Shown one piece after another: positions 23,591 through 29,917 of a DNA stretch of 32,511 nt. This stretch comes from JBGQBN01 sp041494805 (lineage in GTDB: Bacteria; Acidobacteriota; Terriglobia; Terriglobales; Acidobacteriaceae): the NCBI GenBank assembly GCA_041494805.1, contig JBGQBN010000048.1:1-32511 (forward strand), in the 5' to 3' direction. The position numbers and the translations under genes are program-made. Position 1 is the first letter of the stretch; each line of letters opens with the position of its first letter. The notes under the pieces were generated by a model. That model did not search any database and was not told where the DNA came from. It saw nothing but the letters and a program-made list of their open reading frames with translations.

Positions 23591-23791
23591 GTGATGCTTG
23601 TGCTTTCCGTTGTTCTCGGCCTCGTCCCCCTGGCAGGCGTTGCCTGGACCGCATTGAACGGAACCCTTAGCACCGTGGATGGCTTGTTCATGAGTCTTAT
23701 CTTGCTCACGCTTTCCGGAATTCTCTTTCTCAACGCATTCTGGGAATTGAAAGCGATGAAGAAATCCAAGGCGCCACAAGCGCAGAGATGA
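23591..23791 (+). CDS. Small two-helix membrane protein within the ABC operon
   Basis: A 66-residue protein with two hydrophobic helices (about 3-21 and 28-50) and a basic, Lys/Gln-rich tail (KAMKKSKAPQAQR). AGGAGA at 23576-23581 supports a start at GTG 23591; ATG 23594 is the alternative. It sits 6 nt after the ATPase stop and 6 nt before the permease start, so it is almost certainly translated with them. It is not recognised as a known family. An accessory subunit of the transporter or a small oxidase-assembly factor is the natural guess from position alone. Confidence 0.7.
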   Translation: MMLVLSVVLGLVPLAGVAWTALNGTLSTVDGLFMSLILLTLSGILFLNAFWELKAMKKSKAPQAQR

Positions 23792-23797
23792 GTTGAA

Positions 23798-24622
23798 GTG
23801 GCCACACAAAGCACAGCCTTGCCGACACCATCTCCGGTCTTCAGCGGAGTCGCGCTCCCGGCGTTCACCCTCTGGTGGCGGGAAGTGGTCCGCTTCTACC
23901 GCCAGCGTACTCGTGTCGTTGGCGTCATCGCGTCCCCGTTGGTGTTCTGGCTGGTGATCGGGTCCGGCTTCGGCACTTCGTTCCGGTCGGGCGAGGCCGC
24001 CGGTCAGCAGCATTACCTGGATTACTTCTATCCCGGCGCGCTGATCATGATCGTGCTGTTCACCTCAATCTTCACCATGATGTCGGTAATAGAGGACCGC
24101 AAGGAGGGCTTTCTCCTCTCCGTACTGGTCGCTCCCGTCCCACGCTCAGCGATCGTGCTGGGAAAAGTGTTGGGCGGAACCACTCTCTCCACGATTCAGG
24201 GCCTGATCTTTCTCGCCTTCGCGCCCTTCGTGGGCATACACTTGGCGGCCAGCCAGCTCCTGCTGGTCGCGCTGACAATTTTCCTGGTCTCGTTCGCACT
24301 CACCGCCCTGGGATTCGCCATCGCCTGGCCCATGGATTCCAACCAGGCCTTTCACGCCATCATCAACCTGTTCCTGATCCCACTCTGGCTGCTCTCCGGA
24401 GCGCTGTTCCCCCTAGCGGGCGCCTCCGGATGGATCAAGATGCTCATGTGGATCAACCCACTGACCTACGGGGTGGAAGCGTTACGCAACCTGCTGTATC
24501 CGGAAATCCCGGCTGCATTTCCGCTTTCGTCCTCCATGGCCACTCTGGTCCTGTTTTCCCTGTTCATGTTCGGACTCGCCTTTGTGATGGTGAACCGGCG
24601 CACCACGAAACCCGCTGCGTGA
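23798..24622 (+). CDS. ABC-2 type permease
   Basis: A 274-residue permease with six predicted membrane helices, matching the ABC2 family of single-type permeases that pair with DrrA/NodI-like ATPases. Visible marks are the cytoplasmic N-terminal segment with LWWREVVRFYRQRTRVVG, the loop MSVIEDRKEGFLLSVLVAPVPRS (split: EDRKEGFLLSVL then VAPVPRS), which is the conserved coupling region, and LLSGALFPL with MWINPLTYGVEALR near the end. The GTG at 23798 is the start. The stop overlaps the start of the CtaM-like gene as TGATG, sharing one base. Confidence 0.9.
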   Translation: MATQSTALPTPSPVFSGVALPAFTLWWREVVRFYRQRTRVVGVIASPLVFWLVIGSGFGTSFRSGEAAGQQHYLDYFYPGALIMIVLFTSIFTMMSVIEDRKEGFLLSVLVAPVPRSAIVLGKVLGGTTLSTIQGLIFLAFAPFVGIHLAASQLLLVALTIFLVSFALTALGFAIAWPMDSNQAFHAIINLFLIPLWLLSGALFPLAGASGWIKMLMWINPLTYGVEALRNLLYPEIPAAFPLSSSMATLVLFSLFMFGLAFVMVNRRTTKPAA

Positions 24623-25053
24623 TGCCAGTACCAGCACAGTACGCCATCTTCCCCGTGATCAATGCCACGCTGAACGGCTCCAGCGCGGTGCTGCTGTTGA
24701 TCGGTCGAAACTTCATCAAGCGGGGACGCATGGCCGTGCACCGCGCATTCATGATTGCTGCCGTGGTGACATCCAGCCTCTTCCTGATTTCCTATCTCTA
24801 CTACCACGCCCACGTCGGCTCGGTGCATTTTCAAGGGCAGGGCTGGTCGCGTCCGGTGTATTTCAGCATCTTGATTTCGCATACCATCCTGGCCGCAGCG
24901 ATCGTGCCCCTGGTAATTATTACCCTGAGCCGCGCATTGCGTGAGCGTTTCGACCGCCATCGCGCCCTCGCGCGTTGGACGTTCCCTCTGTGGCTGTACG
25001 TTTCGGTCACGGGGGTGGTGATCTATGTGATGCTGTATCACCTGTTTGCCTGA
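24622..25053 (+). CDS. DUF420 membrane protein, CtaM/YozB-like oxidase assembly factor
   Basis: A 143-residue protein with four membrane helices and scattered conserved histidines (H40, H62, H64, H87, H113). The text NATLNGSSAVLLLIGRNFIKRG, read as NATLNGSS (14-21) and GRNFIKRG (28-35), together with LWLYVSVTGVVIYVMLY (123-139) fits DUF420. In Staphylococcus the DUF420 protein CtaM is needed for maturation of haem A-containing oxidase. Here it ends the ctaA-ctaB-ABC run, which supports the same role. The ATG at 24622 overlaps the permease stop. The open frame runs far upstream, but that part overlaps the permease in another frame and is not protein-like. Confidence 0.82.
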   Translation: MPVPAQYAIFPVINATLNGSSAVLLLIGRNFIKRGRMAVHRAFMIAAVVTSSLFLISYLYYHAHVGSVHFQGQGWSRPVYFSILISHTILAAAIVPLVIITLSRALRERFDRHRALARWTFPLWLYVSVTGVVIYVMLYHLFA

Positions 25054-25061
25054 AAGGTCTA

Positions 25062-25135
25062 TTCACCACGGAGACACCGAGGCACGGAGAAGATTTTTCA
25101 TTTTCTGCTCCGTGTCTCCGTGCCTCCGTGGTGAA
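25062..25135. repeat. CACGGAG-type dyad repeat after the cta operon
   Basis: Inverted arms of 28 nt (25062-25089 and 25108-25135) pair with three mismatches. They are built from the unit (c)acggag, with a T-rich loop (gatttttcattttct). It ends the long respiratory transcription block and could act as a terminator-like structure. A degenerate relative lies at about 7741-7840. Confidence 0.75.
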
Positions 25136-25146
25136 ATTACTCTGGC

Positions 25147-25416
25147 ATGGCTATCGTTAGACTCAAGATCGACGTCTCCAGCACGGTGGGCGATGAAGTC
25201 TGGCGCCAGCTCCGCCAATATGACGAAATCCAGAGCGCAGCCTTCGGTCCCCGCTTTGGCTGCAGCGGACCGTGCAAGCATCCGGCGAACGCACCGCATG
25301 ACAAAGGCGAATGGACCGGAGCGGAAATCCGGCTGCAGACGCCGCTGCTGGCCCAGTACGCGGTTTCGCACTATCTGGAACAGGACCGGGTGCTGGACGC
25401 GGATGTGATCGAGTAG
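25147..25416 (+). CDS. Conserved-looking hypothetical protein, 89 residues
   Basis: Small acidic protein not recognised as a known family. It opens with a beta strand (AIVRLKIDVSS), then a helix (VGDEVWRQLRQYDE). In the middle there is a compact Cys/His/Gly/Pro patch, FGPRFGCSGPCKHP (33-46; C39, C43, H45), which could bind a metal or form a disulfide. The ATG at 25147 directly follows the repeat, and TACTCT lies 3 nt before it, too close for a normal -10. A typical codon pattern and clean ends argue that it is real. Confidence 0.6.
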   Translation: MAIVRLKIDVSSTVGDEVWRQLRQYDEIQSAAFGPRFGCSGPCKHPANAPHDKGEWTGAEIRLQTPLLAQYAVSHYLEQDRVLDADVIE

Positions 25417-25443
25417 CGCCCGGCGCCACAAAACCTGATCTGT

Positions 25444-25449
25444 TATATT
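25444..25449 (+). promoter_or_regulatory. Candidate -10 of the HEAT/lipoyl-like gene
   Basis: TATATT at 25444-25449 lies 17 nt before the ATG at 25467, predicting a leader of about 10 nt. It is preceded by TGT, a partial TGn extension. Confidence 0.4.
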
Positions 25450-25466
25450 TCCAACCCGGAACTCGA

Positions 25467-26339
25467 ATGTCCGCCGACCCGATCCCCACGCCCGCTGACG
25501 CTACTCAGCAACCCGCTTCTGCTCGCTACCGCATGTCCACCCGCAACCGCATTCTTTTCTTCCTCACCGCCTGGCTGATCGTGCTCATGCCGTTCCTGTT
25601 CTGGTGGAACACCTGGTTCGGACGCCAGCTCTCGGACCAACAGCTCACCGAATATCTGCAGGATGAGAAGAAGCCCCGCCACATCCAGCATGCGCTGGTG
25701 CAAATCGGCGAGCGCATGGCCAAGCACGACGCCGGTGTCACTCGCTGGTATCCCGAAGTCGTGCGTTTGTCCTCGCACCCGGTCGAGGAAGTCCGCAACA
25801 CCGACGCCTGGGTCATGGGCCAGGACACCTCCGGCGCCGATTTCCACCAAGCTCTGTTAAAGATGCTGGCCGATTCCTCGCCCACGGTACGCGGCAACGC
25901 CGCTCTGTCGCTAGTACGCTTTGGCGATGCGACTGGACGGCCTCAGCTCGTCGCGCTTCTCCAGCCCGCGAAAGTCACTGCCCCACAGCCGGGGAAGATT
26001 ATCGACACCAGCACTGTGGGGACCGCCCTCCGCCAGGGTGGAGTCGTCGCCAAGCTGCGCGAAGATGACCAGACCACGGAAGTGCGCTCCCCCATCAGCG
26101 GCCGTTTGCGTGTGCTGTCCGCCCAAACCGGGCAGACCGTTGCCGCGGGCGCAGAAATCGCCACCATTGATCCGGCCACAGACCAGGTCTGGGAAGCACT
26201 GCGCGCCCTTTATCTGGTCGGCCAACCAGGCGATCTCTCCGCCGTCCTACCCTACGAACGCGAACTGCCCGACATCCCCGACCATGTGCGTGAGCAGGCA
26301 GTGCTCACCGAGAAAGCCATCCGGGAGAGAGCGAAGTAG
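25467..26339 (+). CDS. Membrane protein with HEAT-like repeats and a biotinyl/lipoyl-like domain
   Basis: A 290-residue protein in an unusual arrangement. A short cytoplasmic head (1-26) is followed by one membrane helix (29-47). Next come HEAT-type helical pairs (about 55-165; PVEEVRNTDAWVMGQD and SPTVRGNAALSLVRFGD are typical second-helix patterns). Then there is a hammerhead/lipoyl-like beta domain (about 180-236; VRSPISGRLRVLSAQTGQTV and AGAEIATIDP), as in HlyD-type membrane fusion proteins. The lysine used for biotin or lipoate attachment is not visible, so it is more like an adaptor domain. The domains face the periplasm by inference. No exporter partner is adjacent. Function unknown. 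Confidence 0.75.
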   Translation: MSADPIPTPADATQQPASARYRMSTRNRILFFLTAWLIVLMPFLFWWNTWFGRQLSDQQLTEYLQDEKKPRHIQHALVQIGERMAKHDAGVTRWYPEVVRLSSHPVEEVRNTDAWVMGQDTSGADFHQALLKMLADSSPTVRGNAALSLVRFGDATGRPQLVALLQPAKVTAPQPGKIIDTSTVGTALRQGGVVAKLREDDQTTEVRSPISGRLRVLSAQTGQTVAAGAEIATIDPATDQVWEALRALYLVGQPGDLSAVLPYERELPDIPDHVREQAVLTEKAIRERAK

Positions 26340-26658
26340 AGTAAGCTCGCAACCCGCGGGTAGCCACGAAACCAACTGAGAACCGAGAACTGACCACCGG
26401 CAACTGACGTTATTATAGCTATAAGATAATTTTATCCCAGAAGCCCGGCTAACGAGTTTTCGGCCGCCCGGTAGGCCAAAGGGCGCCCGCTGCCCGCGAT
26501 GTTCGCGCACGGCCCTGCAAGCGCCGTTAAAAGGCATCCTACACGATGTCCTAATCGTGATTTTGGAGACCTGAGACGTACAACGAATATTCAACAACTT
26601 AGCTGGCAGAGAATCAACGAGATTGAGAGAAGGGGTCTTGCAAACTGATGGCTGATAG
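26340..26658. other. 319-nt intergenic region without a recognisable gene
   Basis: It starts with repeat remnants at 26373-26409 (units like aactgagaac, aactgac). A 12-bp palindrome TTATAGCTATAA (26413-26424) follows in a locally A+T-rich patch (26410-26436). Then come a G+C-rich stretch and an unremarkable mixed sequence. The end (26643-26660, actgatggctgatagct) is a unit of the family seen at 29485, and it overlaps the ferredoxin stop codon. Open frames here do not look like proteins. A small RNA or a decayed gene cannot be ruled out. Confidence 0.5.
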
Positions 26659-27033
26659 CTAAAACGGCATGACTCCAACTTCTTTCTCCACTTCCGGAGT
26701 GTCCACCATCACAATGGCGTCCCACGGGCAACCGTCGAGGAAAGCTCCGTCCGGACCCTTGCTAGTGCATTTCTTGCATCCGATGCAGAGGATCGGGTCC
26801 ACCTGAATCCGGCCAAACGGCGGATGATCTTCGTCCGGCACCCAGAACATGCAGTCTTCGACCGGGCAATATTCCACACAGGCGGGCGAACCAGCGCAGC
26901 CCGTGCAGCACTCGGTAATGACAGCCAGTTCTTTCGGCTTCTTCTTCCGGGGCGTGGTAAGTCCTTTGGATCTGGGCTCATGTTTGAGCTCGTCGGGCAC
27001 TAACCCCACAGGGGCAGCCGATTCGGCAGGCAT
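26659..27033 (-). CDS. 2[4Fe-4S] ferredoxin
   Basis: A 124-residue ferredoxin with a 40-residue N-terminal extension rich in Lys/Pro. Cluster cysteines are C43, C46, C52 and C56 (CTGCAGSPACVEYCP) and C83, C86, C89 and C102 (CIGCKKC and GCPWDAI). C42 and C61 are extra. The two-cluster, insert-containing layout resembles ferredoxins tied to hydrogenase-like or oxidoreductase partners, but no partner is adjacent. The ATG at 27031-27033 is chosen over the longer frame to 27054 because a perfect TATAAT lies 6 nt upstream of it. Stop codon TAG overlaps a repeat unit. Confidence 0.88.
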   Translation of the reverse strand: MPAESAAPVGLVPDELKHEPRSKGLTTPRKKKPKELAVITECCTGCAGSPACVEYCPVEDCMFWVPDEDHPPFGRIQVDPILCIGCKKCTSKGPDGAFLDGCPWDAIVMVDTPEVEKEVGVMPF

Positions 27034-27039
27034 GGTGAA

Positions 27040-27045
27040 ATTATA
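27040..27045 (-). promoter_or_regulatory. -10 of the ferredoxin gene, probable leaderless start
   Basis: On the minus strand a consensus TATAAT (27040-27045) is followed by TTCACC and the ATG at 27033. The expected transcription start is the A of the ATG. Confidence 0.65.
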
Positions 27046-27048
27046 ACC

Positions 27049-27134
27049 TAGCATTTAGCACTTCGCACTTTAGCATCTGGCCCCGGGAAAAACCTCGTAA
27101 TGGCTAAATGCCAAGTGCTAAATGCTAAGTGCTT
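27049..27134. repeat. AAGTGCTAAATGCTA-type dyad repeat between ferredoxin and ssb
   Basis: A perfect 15-bp inverted pair lies at 27049-27063 and 27113-27127, with extra related units next to each arm (gcactttagcat and tggctaaatgcc). It fills the divergent promoter region and touches both the ferredoxin -10 region and the ssb -10. Confidence 0.75.
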
Positions 27135-27135
27135 C

Positions 27136-27144
27136 TGATATATT
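27136..27144 (+). promoter_or_regulatory. Extended -10 of ssb with ~100-nt leader
   Basis: TGA TATATT (hexamer 27139-27144) is the only good plus-strand -10 before ssb. The predicted leader is about 97 nt, much longer than other leaders in the window, and ends with AAGGAG at 27233-27238. Confidence 0.5.
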
Positions 27145-27247
27145 GGGCATCCAGCCCCTTGAAAACATAGTAGCCCAGGTTCAGACCCCGGTGTTTTTCG
27201 GCTCCAAGCAAGTCCAGCTTCAAACGGGGGCAGAAGGAGCAGCACTT

Positions 27248-27721
27248 ATGGCAGGAAAGAGCGTTAATAAAGTCATCCTGATCGGCAACCTCGGCAAAGA
27301 TCCCGAAGTCAAATACACACCCAGCGGCACGCCGGTGGCGAAATTCACCCTGGCCACCAACGAACGTTTCAAAGACAAAGAAGGTCAGTGGCAGGATCGT
27401 ACCGAGTGGCACAACATCACCGCGTGGGCCCGCACGGCAGAGATTGCGGGCGAGTATCTCAAGAAGGGCGGCAAGGTCTACATCGAAGGCAGTCTGCGGA
27501 CCCACTCCTGGGACGATAAACAAACCGGGCAGAAGAAATACATGACCGAGATCGTTGTCAACGATCTTGTCCTGCTGGGCGGGCGTGGCGAAGCTGGCAG
27601 CGGCGGTGGCGACCACAGTACAGCCTCCCGCACCGCCGGCAATAATTTCGACCAGCGCGCCCCCGAGCCGGAAATGGCGCCGGCATCGACGCCCATCAGC
27701 GACGAAGATATTCCGTTCTAA
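27248..27721 (+). CDS. ssb: Single-stranded DNA-binding protein
   Basis: A 157-residue SSB. The OB fold spans about 1-112 (SVNKVILIGNLGKDPEV, GTPVAKFTLATNERF, TEWHNITAWARTAEI, GGKVYIEGSLRTHSW). A Gly/Ser/Pro-rich tail ends in the acidic tip DEDIPF that recruits partner proteins. The frame is open back to 27122, but homology begins at MAGKSVNKV, and AAGGAG lies 9 nt before this ATG. The pterin dehydratase gene follows after 24 nt and could share the transcript. Confidence 0.96.
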   Translation: MAGKSVNKVILIGNLGKDPEVKYTPSGTPVAKFTLATNERFKDKEGQWQDRTEWHNITAWARTAEIAGEYLKKGGKVYIEGSLRTHSWDDKQTGQKKYMTEIVVNDLVLLGGRGEAGSGGGDHSTASRTAGNNFDQRAPEPEMAPASTPISDEDIPF

Positions 27722-27745
27722 GATTCTGCTGCAGAGGTTGGCCCG

Positions 27746-28072
27746 ATGTCTGAGTTAGCCAGCAAGACGTGTGTCCCCTGCCGCGGAGACGTCCCCGCGA
27801 TCAAGGGCAAACACCTGGAACGACTCCTCCAGCTAATTCCAAACTGGAAGGTCGTTAACGAGCACCACGTCACTCGAAGCTTCACCTTCCCGGATTTCCG
27901 CAAAGCCCTGGGCTTTGTCAATGTGGTAGGGGAACTCGCCGAACAGCAGGGGCATCATCCCGACATCCTGCTGGCCTGGGGCAAAGCCGAAGTCACCTTG
28001 TGGACGCATAAAATTAACGGCCTGAGCGAGAGCGACTTCATCATGGCGGCCAAGATCGACCAGCTTCTGTAG
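27746..28072 (+). CDS. phhB: Pterin-4a-carbinolamine dehydratase (4a-hydroxytetrahydrobiopterin dehydratase)
   Basis: A 108-residue member of the PCD/DCoH family, which dehydrates 4a-hydroxytetrahydropterin so that it can be recycled after aromatic amino acid hydroxylation. The family signature is clear: EQQGHHPDILLAWGKAEVTL (two active-site His) then WTHKINGLSESDF. The N-terminus carries C9 and C12, which are not typical of the family. AGAGG lies at 27733-27737. No aromatic hydroxylase is adjacent; in many bacteria PCD stands alone and a molybdopterin-related role has been suggested. Its TAG stop is formed by the first bases of the repeat at 28068. Confidence 0.92.
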   Translation: MSELASKTCVPCRGDVPAIKGKHLERLLQLIPNWKVVNEHHVTRSFTFPDFRKALGFVNVVGELAEQQGHHPDILLAWGKAEVTLWTHKINGLSESDFIMAAKIDQLL

Positions 28073-28139
28073 AGACGTTGCTTGCAACGTCTCTTGCTTA
28101 TAACGGTCCCGGGAGGCGCAGCAAAGCTGCGTCTCTACA
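28068..28139. repeat. TGTAGAGACG-bounded repeat that supplies stop codons to both convergent genes
   Basis: Terminal inverted repeats TGTAGAGACG (28068-28077) and CGTCTCTACA (28130-28139) enclose two inner dyads: AGACGTTGC/GCAACGTCT (28075-28094) and CGCAGC/GCTGCG around AAA. The left TAG is the stop of phhB and the right TAG, on the minus strand, is the stop of the MFS gene. The folded structure could act as a bidirectional terminator. Confidence 0.75.
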
Positions 28140-29451
28140 CGGGCCTCATCGCCTCAGCCTCCGGCTTCCACATCCGCATCAACCACGCCCACAGGCCCGC
28201 TGGAATCAGCATCAGCAGACCGGTAGCGGTAGCGACGGCCCGCGCCGAAACGCCCCAATCCAAAAAGAGCCCGCACAGATAGGCGCCGACGGCGATAGTC
28301 AGCATGCAAAAACCCAGGTCGGCGGCAAAGACTCGCCCGCGGAAGCGATCTTCGGTGTTGAGCTGCAGCAGCGTGGTCGAAAAAACCCATACCGTTGATC
28401 CGCCGCAATGCGCCAGCACGATCCACATGCACGCCACCCAGACGCTGCTGGCGCCACCCAGCGCGGCGTAGCCGACGGCGATCGTCAGGTATCCCAGCAA
28501 GATGCCCTGCCGCAGTCGTTTGTCGGAGCGCCCCGCCAGCCGTGCCGCGAACAGAGGTCCTACGAGCGCCCCGACCGCGCGCGCTCCCAGCAACAGACTC
28601 ATGCCCACGATGGCGCCGCGCTGGGGATCGAGCCCGTGCCAGCGCACCAGAAAATCTTTCCGCCCCATCACCGTAAACAGCACCCAGCTGGGCCCGATCA
28701 TGAGTTCGCCGGCTTTGGCAAACACCGCGGCCAGCAAGCGCCGGTTTCCGCGAACATAACGCACACCTTCGAGGACTGGTGAATAGTCGAACAGGTCACG
28801 GGCCCGCAATGGCGCCGCTGACTCCGCGTGTGGTTCCTCAAAGCGCATCCCGAAGATCAGGAAAGCTGAGGCCAGGAAAGAAAGTGCATTCAGCACGAAT
28901 ACGGCATCGCGCCCTAGTAACGCCGCGACTAGGCCACCCAGCGTCGCACCCAGCATCAGGTTCAGCGACCAGGTAGTGGAGGAGAGCGTGTTGGCCAGGA
29001 TGACATCTTCCCGCCGGGTAATATTCGGGATCACCGAACTGCGCGCCGGCTCGAAGAAAGCCGCCATGATGGTCTCCAGCAGCAGCAGCACATAGACCAT
29101 CCAGACCATGGAGCGCGACCGCAGCAGCAACATGGCCAGCACGATCACTACCCGCGCCAGGTCGGCTGCAATCATGACTCGCTTGCGACGTATGCGATCG
29201 TTAACCACGCCCGCCGTAGGACCAACAAATGTCCACGGCAGAACCTGCAAGACCAAAGCCAGGGCGACCGAACTGGCACGCCCGGTCAGCTGCAGTAGCA
29301 GGCTGTAGATGGCCAGAGTGTAGAACCAGTCGCCGATCTCGCTGACAATCTGCGCCATCCAAAGACGCCGGAAGTTCCGGTTCTGGCGCACCAGGCGCGC
29401 GTAGGCAGAGAGCGAGATGGCACTGGCTTCGTGTTCGGGTTCAGGTTCCAT
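28135..29451 (-). CDS. MFS transporter, EntS/MFS_3-like exporter
   Basis: A 438-residue major facilitator with 11-12 membrane helices. The cytoplasmic head (1-20) is acidic. The helix 1 motif reads NFRRLWMAQIVSEIGDWFYT, and the loop between helices 2 and 3 reads AGVVNDRIRRKRVMIAADL, the MFS signature (G-x-x-x-D-R-x-x-R-K). FFEPARSSVIPNI and ANTLSSTTWSLNLMLGATLG are typical of the MFS_3/enterobactin-exporter-like group. The substrate is unknown. The ATG is at 29449-29451, with a TAGGAT -10-like sequence about 14 nt upstream on the minus strand. It is divergent from the frataxin gene, and its stop lies in the repeat at 28068-28139. Confidence 0.87.
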   Translation of the reverse strand: MEPEPEHEASAISLSAYARLVRQNRNFRRLWMAQIVSEIGDWFYTLAIYSLLLQLTGRASSVALALVLQVLPWTFVGPTAGVVNDRIRRKRVMIAADLARVVIVLAMLLLRSRSMVWMVYVLLLLETIMAAFFEPARSSVIPNITRREDVILANTLSSTTWSLNLMLGATLGGLVAALLGRDAVFVLNALSFLASAFLIFGMRFEEPHAESAAPLRARDLFDYSPVLEGVRYVRGNRRLLAAVFAKAGELMIGPSWVLFTVMGRKDFLVRWHGLDPQRGAIVGMSLLLGARAVGALVGPLFAARLAGRSDKRLRQGILLGYLTIAVGYAALGGASSVWVACMWIVLAHCGGSTVWVFSTTLLQLNTEDRFRGRVFAADLGFCMLTIAVGAYLCGLFLDWGVSARAVATATGLLMLIPAGLWAWLMRMWKPEAEAMRPV

Positions 29452-29484
29452 GGTCCGTCGCTCAATCCTAACTGTTGGCGAAAT

Positions 29485-29550
29485 AGCTGTCAGCCGTCAG
29501 CTCTCAGCTCTCAGTGACAACCGCCTGCTGAGAGCTGACGGCTGATAGCT
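29485..29550. repeat. AGCTGACGGCTGATAGCT-type dyad repeat in the MFS/frataxin divergent region
   Basis: Arms of 23 nt at 29485-29507 and 29528-29550 are inverted copies with a single mismatch, around a 20-nt centre. The right arm ends 12 nt before the frataxin -10. A single unit of the same family lies at 26643-26660. Confidence 0.8.
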
Positions 29551-29562
29551 GAGAGCTTGTTT

Positions 29563-29568
29563 TATAAT
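29563..29568 (+). promoter_or_regulatory. -10 of the frataxin gene, probable leaderless start
   Basis: Consensus TATAAT is followed by CCATGC and the ATG at 29575. The 6-nt gap is identical to that of the ferredoxin gene. Confidence 0.65.
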
Positions 29569-29574
29569 CCATGC

Positions 29575-29907
29575 ATGCTCGATGAGAACGAATTCCGCAA
29601 GCGGGCTGACAGTGCCTTGGAGTCCCTAAAGCAAAGCCTCATTGCAGCCGAGGAGTCAGCTGATTTCGAAGTGGAGGATCAGTCGGGGGCGTTGCACATT
29701 TCTTTTGAAGACGGTAGCCGGTTCGTGATTTCACCCAACGCGCCCGTGCGCCAGATCTGGATCTCCGCGCTTTCGACCAGCTTCAAACTGGACTGGTCTG
29801 ATGCGGACCAGGATTTTGCGCTGCAGAAGACGGAAGAGAAACTGAAAGCGCTGGTGGCGCGCTTGATCAATCAACAACTGGGAGAAGAAGCCGTCACGCT
29901 CGCGTAG
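29575..29907 (+). CDS. cyaY: Frataxin-like iron-sulfur assembly protein CyaY
   Basis: A 110-residue frataxin-fold protein. It has an acidic first helix (ENEFRKRADSALESLKQSL), an acidic ridge (AAEESADFEVED), and the central strands FEVEDQSGALHISFEDGSRFVI followed by PVRQIWISALSTSFKLDW, where QIW is the family hallmark. The last helix is TEEKLKALVARLINQQL. Frataxins bind iron and tune the cysteine desulfurase-scaffold complex. The frame is open from TTG 29557, but that start would place the -10 inside the gene. It is convergent with the YpdA-like gene, 10 nt apart. Confidence 0.85.
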   Translation: MLDENEFRKRADSALESLKQSLIAAEESADFEVEDQSGALHISFEDGSRFVISPNAPVRQIWISALSTSFKLDWSDADQDFALQKTEEKLKALVARLINQQLGEEAVTLA

Positions 29908-29917
29908 GCACCCGCTA

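Noticed and set aside
23875..24621. Long upstream extension of the CtaM-like frame through the permease gene
   Set aside because: The extension is Arg/Pro/His-rich and non-homologous; the DUF420 protein begins at ATG 24622 coupled to the permease stop.
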